Positions 8,961 to 16,999 of a DNA stretch of 64,000 nt are shown piece after piece. The DNA comes from Pseudomonas frederiksbergensis. Its GTDB lineage: Bacteria; Pseudomonadota; Gammaproteobacteria; Pseudomonadales; Pseudomonadaceae. Location: NCBI RefSeq assembly GCF_003732275.1, contig NZ_MOBM01000020.1, forward strand, positions 186,001 through 250,000. The letters run 5' to 3'. The translations under genes were made by a program, and so were the position numbers. The notes under the pieces were generated by a model. It saw only the letters and a list, made by a program, of their open reading frames with translations. It did no database searches and was not told the origin of the DNA. Position 1 is the stretch's first letter. The number at the start of each line of letters is the position of its first letter.

Positions 8961-9659
8961 ATGAACCTACTAAAAAAACCTCAGTATCTCGTGATGGGCG
9001 TCATTGGCATGGGTCTTATCGCACCAGCGTCCAGTTCCGCCGACACGCTCGGCCCCTACATCAGTGTCATGGGCGGCCTGAACTGGGTTGCTCCGCAGGA
9101 CCTTAACCAGAACAACCTCGATTTTGTCGAGATGGAATTCAATCAACCGTTACATTCCGGCTACGCCACCGGACTGGCATTGGGCTGGCGATTTCCCGTC
9201 GGGCTCAGACCTGAAGTGGAACTGAGCTACCGCAAAAACACCCTGACCCAGTTCAATAACCGGGTCTACGAAGGCGGCGGGAGCATCGACGGCAAAGGCG
9301 AAGAGGAAGCCACCAGCCTGATGGCCAACCTCTGGTATGACGTCTTGAACCTGCCAGCCCCCTTCAGTCGGTTCACCCCCTACATTGGCGGCGGCCTGGG
9401 CTACACCACCCTGTCGGTCAGTGGCCTGGAAGCCGGCGGTGTTCAGTTCGGCGACACTCATCGCGACACCGTATCGGCCTATCAACTCGGAGCCGGGGTA
9501 GGTTTCGAGCTCACCGATCAATGGTCCATGTCCCTGGATTATCGATACCTCAAGACGCGCGATGCGCACTTCGGTGACATTCAAGGCTTGCCCCAAGGCG
9601 ATGTGCGCACTGACTACAGCGCCCAATCATTAATGCTCGGCCTGCATTACTGGTTCTAA
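8961..9659 (+). CDS. Small outer-membrane beta-barrel protein
   Basis: A 232-residue protein with a signal peptide ending about SSSAD. An upstream in-frame ATG at 8895 would put 22 extra residues before the signal peptide, so 8961 is preferred. The mature part alternates hydrophobic and polar residues, with glycine-aromatic turns (YIGGGLGYTTL, AYQLGAGVGFELTDQWSMSLDYRYLK) and ends in a terminal aromatic (HYWF). This is typical of eight-stranded OmpA/OmpW-like barrels recognised by the Bam machinery. No OmpA peptidoglycan domain is present. Co-orientation and close spacing suggest it belongs to the biosynthetic cluster, possibly for product passage or insertion at the outer membrane. Confidence 0.8.
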   Translation: MNLLKKPQYLVMGVIGMGLIAPASSSADTLGPYISVMGGLNWVAPQDLNQNNLDFVEMEFNQPLHSGYATGLALGWRFPVGLRPEVELSYRKNTLTQFNNRVYEGGGSIDGKGEEEATSLMANLWYDVLNLPAPFSRFTPYIGGGLGYTTLSVSGLEAGGVQFGDTHRDTVSAYQLGAGVGFELTDQWSMSLDYRYLKTRDAHFGDIQGLPQGDVRTDYSAQSLMLGLHYWF

Positions 9660-10041
9660 GCAGCTAAACCGATCGGCGCCTTGCACTGGTAAGGCGTCGC
9701 TACGACAAGCCGGTGAAAAGCTTCGATGCAGGGTCTCACTGACGGCTGCCATTTTGCGAACCCCGATCCGAGTGGAACAACAGTCCCTGAGATCTCCCTC
9801 CCTGTTCCAACCACGACCGCGATGAGCTTGTGCCGGGCCGCCGTCGTCAGCGCACCACGACGTTCAATCATGCGCGCCACCTCCAGCACATCCGTACGAG
9901 CACTCTCAAATACCGAAAGCTGCCCCAGCCCAGGCAAACATTCTTTCCCCTCTTCGCTCTGTTGAGTGCTTTACCTAACCACCAAGATTTTGTTTTTAAA
10001 GAAAACAATCTGAAAAGATGGCCTTTTAGAACTATCCACGC

Positions 10042-10069
10042 TTGCTATATACCGAACTGTACGTATACT
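10042..10069 (+). promoter_or_regulatory. Candidate sigma70 promoter for the acyl-AMP ligase gene
   Basis: TTGCTA at 10042 and TATACT at 10064 are separated by 16 bases, upstream of the ATG at 10102. An inverted repeat TATAC-N10-GTATA (10048-10067) overlaps the -10 and could be an operator. The preceding gap from 9660 holds only a short hairpin (CGCCTT/AAGGCG at 9677-9696) after the barrel gene and no convincing gene; its last 130 bases are A/T-rich, as expected for a promoter. Confidence 0.45.
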
Positions 10070-10101
10070 GCCGCCACTTTCATCCCTCAAGACGCTTCAA
10101 C

Positions 10102-11658
10102 ATGGACGTGATAAACCTTGATACCCCTGTGGTCAGGGGTGCCGACGCGCCTCCCGCCAGCTTGCAAACCTTTGTCGAGCTGTTGCAGTGGCGCGCCGAG
10201 CGCACGCCCGATCGTCTGGCTCTGAGCTTCACTCACTCCACGGACCAGGTAGCAAGCCTGACCTACGCGCAACTGAACCACGCCGCTCGAGCTGTGGCAC
10301 AGGATCTGCGGGCTCAACGCTGCGTGGGCGAACGGGCCGTGATCATGCTGCCGCCCGGGGTGGAGTACATTTTTGCGCTGCTTGGCTGCTGGTACGCCCG
10401 AATGACTGCGGTGCCAATGCCAGCACCGCACATTGACAACGGAAACACTCGGGTCCGGATGGTCCTCAAAGATGCCGGGGCACGAGTACTGATCTCCACT
10501 CGTGCAGTCCTCGATGGGCTGGGCCAGAGCGAATGGAAATCCGTCAGCACGGGTAACCGGGTGGCCTACGCCATCGACCAAGTGAATTGGAGCGGAGCCG
10601 ATAACTGGACTGCACCGGCCATCAGCCCGCAAACGCTGGCGCTGCTGCAATACACCTCAGGTGCTACCGGAGAACCGAAAGGCGTACGCCTGCAACATCG
10701 CCAATTGATGAAAAGCTCGCAGATGCTCCATCAGGCCATGGCCAATAGCGAGCAGGATGTGGCGGTGGTCTGTCTCCCGCTTCATCACGGCATGGAGTTG
10801 ATGAGCGGTGTCCTGCAGCCTTTGTACGGCGGCTACCCGGTGCATCTGCTGGCACCGTCGACATTCTTGGCGCAGCCCCTTAGCTGGCTGGAAGTGATCT
10901 CCCGCCACCGGGCTACCATCACCTTCGCGCCAAGCGCTGTCTATGACCTGTGCAGCCAAGCCCCGAAAACACGGGATCTGACACGCCTGGACTTGTCGAC
11001 CTTGCGCCTGGCCACCAATGGTGCTGAACCGCTGCGTCAACAGACCCTCGACGCCTTCGGCACCGCCTTCCTGGCCCAGGGGTTTCGTCCTCAGAGTTTT
11101 TTCCCCTGCTATGGCGTGGCTGAAAGTACCCTGCTGATCGCCGCCGGCGACCCCCATCAGGCACCTCGGCAACTGACCCTCGACCGTGATTGCTTGAGCG
11201 CTGGCGCCCTTCAGGCTGCGACCAGCGGCGTAGTCCTCGTCAGCTGCGGTCATATCGCCCCGGAAGCTAGCCTGTGCATCGTCGACCCGCACACACTGGA
11301 ACCTGTTGCCGAGGGTCGAGTCGGCGAAATCTGGGTCAGCGGGCCGATGGTCGCCGATGGATACTGGAAAAAACCCCAGGCTACCTGGGAAACATTTCAT
11401 GCCACCTTGCGTGACAGTGACCATCACTGGCTGCGAACCGGCGACCTGGGCGCAATGCTTGACCAACAGTTGTACATCACCGGACGGATGAAAGAACTGA
11501 TCGTCGCCGACGAACATCAGCATTATCCCAGCGATATCGAGTCGACCGTGATGAATACGCATCCGGCCGTGCGCATTGGCGTCGACAGAGACGGCAAGGA
11601 GCATCCGGGATTGGTGATCGAACGGCGGCAAGATCCAGCGCAGGCAGACGCGCGATAG
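10102..11658 (+). CDS. Fatty acyl-AMP ligase-like protein, short C-terminus
   Basis: A 518-residue ANL-superfamily enzyme that most resembles fatty acyl-AMP ligases, which form acyl-adenylates and hand the chain to an ACP. The P-loop YTSGATGEPKG is intact, and the CLPLHHGMELM, CYGVAES and LRTGDLGAM motifs are clear. The hinge ITGRMKELIV is present, but the protein stops about 70 residues early. The expected PRTSSGK segment with the catalytic lysine is absent, and I could not recover it in another frame downstream. Either the C-terminal subdomain was lost or the enzyme works without it. The ATG at 10102 is chosen because the residues before it are not conserved-looking. It begins a possible second transcription unit of the cluster. 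Confidence 0.85.
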   Translation: MDVINLDTPVVRGADAPPASLQTFVELLQWRAERTPDRLALSFTHSTDQVASLTYAQLNHAARAVAQDLRAQRCVGERAVIMLPPGVEYIFALLGCWYARMTAVPMPAPHIDNGNTRVRMVLKDAGARVLISTRAVLDGLGQSEWKSVSTGNRVAYAIDQVNWSGADNWTAPAISPQTLALLQYTSGATGEPKGVRLQHRQLMKSSQMLHQAMANSEQDVAVVCLPLHHGMELMSGVLQPLYGGYPVHLLAPSTFLAQPLSWLEVISRHRATITFAPSAVYDLCSQAPKTRDLTRLDLSTLRLATNGAEPLRQQTLDAFGTAFLAQGFRPQSFFPCYGVAESTLLIAAGDPHQAPRQLTLDRDCLSAGALQAATSGVVLVSCGHIAPEASLCIVDPHTLEPVAEGRVGEIWVSGPMVADGYWKKPQATWETFHATLRDSDHHWLRTGDLGAMLDQQLYITGRMKELIVADEHQHYPSDIESTVMNTHPAVRIGVDRDGKEHPGLVIERRQDPAQADAR

Positions 11659-12177
11659 ATTGGCCAACGGCCATATCCTGCCTCTGGAGCCGTCTGCAAG
11701 ATGATCCGGCCCGGATACACATCACGCAGGCCATGAAAACAAGCAACACGGCAGCTGCAGCCAGCTACCGAATTGACAATATTCATCACGGCATTACACA
11801 TGCGCCCATCACAAAATATAAACGACCCTCATTCAAGTTTCGAGTTATTTACACGGATGTAGCAACAGACACGAAAACACCCCTGCGTCTCACTTTACCC
11901 ACGACTGTCATTACAACTATTAAATAGATAGCGCCCACTAAAAATATTACATCGCATAAAACCAGAAACTCAAAATTGAAAAACAATACGAAACCGGTAT
12001 CCGGCAGGCTTGCGCGCACACGAAACAACGACACAAATAACAAAAGATCACTTAAATCACACGTATAGATATAAAACAGGCAATCAGCAAGCTACGAATA
12101 TAGAGAAACACCCAAGCCCAAAAGTTACGTCTCCGGCACCGTGATAACAGCTGGAGGCTTGCCCCTGCGAGAGATAA
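11659..12177 (+). other. A/T-rich intergenic segment without a gene
   Basis: This 519-base gap is markedly richer in A and T than the genes on both sides, especially from about 11800 to 12120. Short open frames on both strands show no family motif, no good ribosome site and no codon pattern like the neighbours. It probably carries the promoter for the next ligase gene. No clean terminator or operator was found. Confidence 0.5.
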
Positions 12178-13845
12178 ATGGAAACCATCAATCACAGATT
12201 CAACATTGCACTCAAGCAACACCAAGTGCGCTGGACCTTTGCCGACACCAACAGCACTTACAGCCTGAGTGACATTGAACAACTGGTCGAAAATTGCGCG
12301 CAAAAATTCCATGATCATGGTTTGCGCGCTCAGGACAGCGTCGGCTTGGTGCTCAATAACGGCATTGAAATGGTGACCTGCCTACTCGCCTGCTGGCGCC
12401 TGAACCTGATTGCAATACCGCTGCGCACCAAGGCCGGCAAGTATTTGAACTATGCGGATTTCCTGCAGGGTTGCAATAACTCATGCCAGTTCAAGCTGGT
12501 GCTTTGTGACCGCTCCGTCACTGAGGCAGATATTGCTCAGTGGCGTGCCCATACTGGCCTGGACATTCACGCCCAGGCGGGCTTTTCCCCTGAACGAGGA
12601 GCGGACCGGCCCGAGGTCGCGCCACCTGGTCAAGAGGATCTGGCGATCATCCAATTCTCATCCGGCAGCACCGGCTTCCCCAAGGGCGTAATGGTCACTC
12701 ACCGGATGATCATCAATCAGCTTCAGCACATCGTCGACTCACACCGGGCCAACACTGGTGGACCGATACGCCACACGGCCTGCTGGACACCGATGCATCA
12801 CGACATGGGCCTGTTCACTGGCGTGCTGCTGCCAATCTTCGCAGCCAATGACCATTGCGTGGCCACCCCCGACTACTTCATGCGCAACCCGGCGCGCTGG
12901 TTCAGGTTGCTGGCGCAAAGTCAGGTAGACCTGAGCTTTATCACCAACTCGGCGATGGTCGCCTCGCTGCGTACCGTCAAGCGCCTGCACAGCGGCGACC
13001 CGGTTGATCTGTCGCGCCTGCAATTGTACCTCTCTGCGGAAAAGATCAGCCCAGTGGTGCTGAGAAAAATCCGCGAGCAATTCGCCCCCTTCCGGCTGTT
13101 GCCAGAACACATCCATTCCGCCTATGGCATGGCGGAAAACAGCCTGGGGGCCAGTTGCAGCGGGCTCGGAGAACTGAAGATCCTGACTGTCACGATCAGC
13201 CCCCAAGGCCGCGTCGAACGGGCCGCCGAAGGTGCCGACCAGGTCATTGAACTGGTCTCCTCCGGGGTAGCAAATGCCCACCACCGGATTAGTATCCGCG
13301 ATGCTAATGACCGCCCTCTCGATGAGCTTGAACTGGGAGAAATCAACCTGGAAAGCGACTGCCTGACTCCCGGCTACCTGAACATGCCCGAAGCAACCCG
13401 GGCCAAACTCGTCGACGGCCGACTGCGTACCGGAGACCTGGGGTTCATGCATAACAATGAACTCTACTTCTATAGCCGGCAGGACGACCTGATCGTCGTC
13501 GGGGGCCGCAACGTAGTGCCTGACGACGTCGAAGAAACCGTCGAGTCGCTGGATTTCATCCGTCCTTCGGGCAGCGCCCTGGTATCGATCGAAAATGAAA
13601 ACAGTGGGCTCATGGAATTGCATCTGGTGCTGGAGGGCGATGCCAACTGCTCTCAGGCCGAACTGATCACCATGCAGGAAAAGCTGGTACAGACCGTATT
13701 GGACCAGCACGACATTGTGCTGAGCCGCCTGTACTTCTGCGCTCGGGGCACCATTGAAAAGACTTCAAGTGGCAAGAAGCGTCGCAGCGTGATACGTCGA
13801 CGACTTATCAATAAGCAACTGGATCTTCTGGTGAAACAAGCCTAG
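12178..13845 (+). CDS. Acyl-AMP ligase/acyl-ACP synthetase
   Basis: A 555-residue adenylating enzyme with a complete set of motifs. The P-loop is FSSGSTGFPKG, followed by TPMHHDMGLFTGVLLP (a segment often seen in fatty acyl-AMP ligases), then SAYGMAEN, LRTGDLGFM, and VVGGRNVVPDDVE in the hinge. The C-terminal KTSSGKKRR supplies the catalytic lysine. It should activate a carboxylic acid with ATP and transfer it to a carrier protein or CoA. Of the four ligases in the cluster this one has the most orthodox active site. GAGAG lies just before the start. The 220 bases after the stop separate it from the aminotransferase fusion. Confidence 0.9.
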   Translation: METINHRFNIALKQHQVRWTFADTNSTYSLSDIEQLVENCAQKFHDHGLRAQDSVGLVLNNGIEMVTCLLACWRLNLIAIPLRTKAGKYLNYADFLQGCNNSCQFKLVLCDRSVTEADIAQWRAHTGLDIHAQAGFSPERGADRPEVAPPGQEDLAIIQFSSGSTGFPKGVMVTHRMIINQLQHIVDSHRANTGGPIRHTACWTPMHHDMGLFTGVLLPIFAANDHCVATPDYFMRNPARWFRLLAQSQVDLSFITNSAMVASLRTVKRLHSGDPVDLSRLQLYLSAEKISPVVLRKIREQFAPFRLLPEHIHSAYGMAENSLGASCSGLGELKILTVTISPQGRVERAAEGADQVIELVSSGVANAHHRISIRDANDRPLDELELGEINLESDCLTPGYLNMPEATRAKLVDGRLRTGDLGFMHNNELYFYSRQDDLIVVGGRNVVPDDVEETVESLDFIRPSGSALVSIENENSGLMELHLVLEGDANCSQAELITMQEKLVQTVLDQHDIVLSRLYFCARGTIEKTSSGKKRRSVIRRRLINKQLDLLVKQA

Positions 13846-14065
13846 CCAAAAATATAACAACAGATAACAACTCAGGCTCGTTTCAGCTGAACCGCGCGCC
13901 TTGAATCGTTGCCCATCAATCTTGTGCAACGTGGACAGGCTTGCCTTTAAAGACATGACAAAACAGCTGTTCATCGCAGCGCGGAAACCTGCACGACGGA
14001 TAAGTTCGTGAGTGGAAAGGATATCCGTAAATTCAATATGTACTGGAAGAAAAACAGGTGTATGC

Positions 14066-16999
14066 ATGACTAGCTATGAGCGTTTTTGCCGGCCAAAACT
14101 GGGCGACCTATTGTCGAGCCTGAAACTCGACAAGACCTATGATCGCGGCAAAGATCAATATCTGTATGAAGGCACTACCGCCTACGCGGACTTTGTGGCC
14201 GGTTTCGGCTCGATCGTTCTTGGGCATAACGACGAGGACCTGGCCGAGGCTCTGCGCAACTTCTTGAACAGCGACCGCCCGGTGCATTCCCAGGGCAGCA
14301 TCCGCAGTGGTTCAGCCGAGCTGGCCAGGCTGCTGAGCGAACTGACGCCCTCGGAACACGAATACATCTCACACTTCGCCAACACCGGCGCGGAAGGCGT
14401 CGAGGCCGCCATCAAACACTCCTACAAAGTCATGCTCGACGCGGTGAACGATTTGTATGAGGACGTCAGCAAACAGCTCAATGACTTCTTCCATCTTCAC
14501 AATCTCGACGAAGACAACCTGATTGTTCCCAACGGTAAATCGCTGATCGATTTTCGCGACTCGCTGGACGAATACAATCTGGCGGAATTCGAAAAGGCCC
14601 AGAATCAGCCCGTCTACCTGGCGCTCAAAGGGTCCTATCATGGCAAGCTGACTTCGGCCCTCAAGGTCACCTCCAACAAGTCCTACCGGGAGGCATTCGA
14701 GGGTCTCAGCGGGATCACCCCGTACTTCCTCGATGAACCGGGGCTGGACAAGTTCGATGTCCTGCTGGACGACCTGACGGTCAAATTTCTCTACCCGGTA
14801 CTGGTGGATCAGCGCATCGAATTCAAAGAGAAAAAGATCCTTCGGGTCGCCGGCTTTCTCTGCGAACTGATTCAGGGCGAAGGCGGCATCCATGTGATTC
14901 CGGTATCGACCCTGGAAAAAATCAAGCGCTTGCATGTTCAACACGCCATCCCGCTGATCATCGACGAAGTTCAAACCGGCTGCGGTCGCCTGGGCAGCGT
15001 CTATTACTTCGCACAAACCGTACTCGCCGATGCAGCACCCGAATACATCGTGGTCAGCAAGGCGCTGGGTGGTGGCCTGGTCAAACTCTCGTCGACCCTG
15101 ATCCGCAGCGATATCTACGATCAGGACTTCGGTATTCTGCACACCTCGACGTTCTCGGAAGACGACCTGTCAGCCGCAGTCGCCCTGGCGTTTCTGAAAA
15201 AGCTCCTCGCCCCCTCGACCCTGCAGGACTTCGACACCAAGAGCCAGTACATCAGCGACGGACTCAAAGGGTTGCAGCAACGCCACCCTCAGGTCATCAA
15301 GGAAGTTCGCGGAGCCGGCTTGATGTTCGGCATCGAATTTCATGGTCTGGACGAGTTCTCGCCATTTTTCCGTACCGCAGGCAAGCAAGGCATCCTGTCG
15401 CTGATCATCTCGTCCTACCTGCTCAATTACCACCAGATCCGCGTCCTCGCCCCGCTGTCCACCATTCTCAAGGGCAACCATGGACGCAAGCGCAGCTCGG
15501 TGATGCGGATCCAGCCACCGTTGTGCATCACCGAAGCCGACTGCGATCGCCTCTTCAGTGCCCTGGATGAGGTATGCAAAATCATCGAGCATCAAAACGA
15601 ATACCTGATGGTCAGCCACTTGCTGGGCCATCCGGCGAGTGTCGCCGAACGGACCGTGCCGCTGTTCTTCGCCAACAAGTATCCGATTCGTCTGGCAGGT
15701 GCCCAAGGTCATATCGACGCCCGTACCGGCTTCGTCCTGCACCCGACCCACGTCAATTACCTGATCGACTACTTCTTCACCTCGTTCGCAGGTTACACCT
15801 GGGACAGTGAGGCCTTCACCCAGTGGTGGAACCGGGTCAGCCGGTTCTTCGATCCGGCACTGGTTCAGCAGGACTGCGTAGTCTCCAACGATTACATCGT
15901 CCAGACCAGCATGCTGATGGTTCCTTACTTGCCCGAGTACTTCAAGCAGGCCAAGGGTTACCAGATCAAGGAAGTGCGCAACAAGATCCAGGACGCGGTG
16001 ACCATGGCCAAGGAAATTGGCGACGATAACATTCCCGTGTCCGTGGTCGGACTGGGCGCCTACACATCGATCTATACCGACAATGGCCAGTCCCTCAGGG
16101 ACTATGAAGTGCCGATTACCACGGGTAACAGTTACACCGCCGCGCTGATGGTCCAGGCGGTCATCAAGGCTGCCAGCGAGCAAGGCCTGGACTTCCAGCG
16201 GACCCGCGTCAGCGTGGTCGGCGCCGCCGGCAACATCGGCCTGGCCTCCACGGTGATTCTGTCCAGCGTGTTCGGCAACATGACCATCGTCGGCCGCGAC
16301 GAAAAAACCTCGCAGCTAAGACTCAATGCTTCGCGGCGACAGATCATCAAAGACATGATCGAGTTGCTGGACACTTTGCTGCGCGAGAACGACGAGCCTT
16401 CAGCGGGCAGTCTGATGGCCGTGCTGCTGGAAAAACTCAGCGCTGGCGGTTACATCCAGCAAGGCCTCCTGGATCCGCAGGCATTACACAGCAACCGCTT
16501 GATTGATGAACTGTTGAACAGCGATCTGCCGTTGCGCCTGGGCGACTTCGCCGGCCTGGCCGAGGCGGATGTGGTCATTGTCTCGACCAACTCTCCCGAT
16601 CCAGAGCTGATCAAGCCCGACATGGTCCGCCCCGACGCGATTGTTGCCTGCGTCTCCGTGCCTTCGAACCTGAGCCGCGAGTTCAACCACCTGCGCCGCT
16701 CCGGCCAGCATTACCAGAAGGTCTTCGACTCCGGCCTGGCCAAATTGCCTGAAAACGCTGTGATTCGCTTCGTGGGTTTCCCGGAGGGAGAGAACGTCTT
16801 CGGCTGCCTCTCGGAAACCATCATGCTCGGTTTCGAAGGCACCAACGCCTCGTACAGCAAAGGCAACATCCGCCCCAAACAGATCTACGAACTGATCCGC
16901 ATGCAGAACATCCACGGCTTCCAACTGGGAGACATGGAACTGAACCATCAACTGCTCAGCGAACACACCACCGAACTGGAACACCAACATGCTATCTAA
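14066..16999 (+). CDS. Class III aminotransferase fused to acyl-ACP reductase-like domain
   Basis: A 977-residue two-enzyme fusion. The first half (about 25-490) is a PLP-dependent class III transaminase: IIDEVQTGCGR supplies Asp300 and VVSKALGGG supplies the Schiff-base Lys332. The second half (about 530-960) contains a Rossmann signature GAAGNIG (719-725) and, near the end, VFGCLSETIMLGFEG. The latter matches the catalytic Cys region of long-chain acyl-ACP reductases (Cys914 here). The pair should reduce an acyl thioester to an aldehyde and aminate it, releasing a primary amine from the carrier protein. TamH in tambjamine biosynthesis is a known precedent for thioester reductase-transaminase coupling. 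The start at 14066 is favoured over 14012, where the extra residues look non-conserved. It overlaps the next gene by 11 bases. Confidence 0.9.
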   Translation: MTSYERFCRPKLGDLLSSLKLDKTYDRGKDQYLYEGTTAYADFVAGFGSIVLGHNDEDLAEALRNFLNSDRPVHSQGSIRSGSAELARLLSELTPSEHEYISHFANTGAEGVEAAIKHSYKVMLDAVNDLYEDVSKQLNDFFHLHNLDEDNLIVPNGKSLIDFRDSLDEYNLAEFEKAQNQPVYLALKGSYHGKLTSALKVTSNKSYREAFEGLSGITPYFLDEPGLDKFDVLLDDLTVKFLYPVLVDQRIEFKEKKILRVAGFLCELIQGEGGIHVIPVSTLEKIKRLHVQHAIPLIIDEVQTGCGRLGSVYYFAQTVLADAAPEYIVVSKALGGGLVKLSSTLIRSDIYDQDFGILHTSTFSEDDLSAAVALAFLKKLLAPSTLQDFDTKSQYISDGLKGLQQRHPQVIKEVRGAGLMFGIEFHGLDEFSPFFRTAGKQGILSLIISSYLLNYHQIRVLAPLSTILKGNHGRKRSSVMRIQPPLCITEADCDRLFSALDEVCKIIEHQNEYLMVSHLLGHPASVAERTVPLFFANKYPIRLAGAQGHIDARTGFVLHPTHVNYLIDYFFTSFAGYTWDSEAFTQWWNRVSRFFDPALVQQDCVVSNDYIVQTSMLMVPYLPEYFKQAKGYQIKEVRNKIQDAVTMAKEIGDDNIPVSVVGLGAYTSIYTDNGQSLRDYEVPITTGNSYTAALMVQAVIKAASEQGLDFQRTRVSVVGAAGNIGLASTVILSSVFGNMTIVGRDEKTSQLRLNASRRQIIKDMIELLDTLLRENDEPSAGSLMAVLLEKLSAGGYIQQGLLDPQALHSNRLIDELLNSDLPLRLGDFAGLAEADVVIVSTNSPDPELIKPDMVRPDAIVACVSVPSNLSREFNHLRRSGQHYQKVFDSGLAKLPENAVIRFVGFPEGENVFGCLSETIMLGFEGTNASYSKGNIRPKQIYELIRMQNIHGFQLGDMELNHQLLSEHTTELEHQHAI

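Noticed and set aside
10048..10067. Inverted repeat TATAC-N10-GTATA as the operator of the cluster's TetR protein
   Set aside because: No second copy was found at the TetR promoter or elsewhere in the cluster, so a single short repeat over a -10 is not enough.
11733..11927. 64-codon frame in the A/T-rich gap
   Set aside because: No family pattern, weak ribosome site, and composition unlike neighbouring genes.
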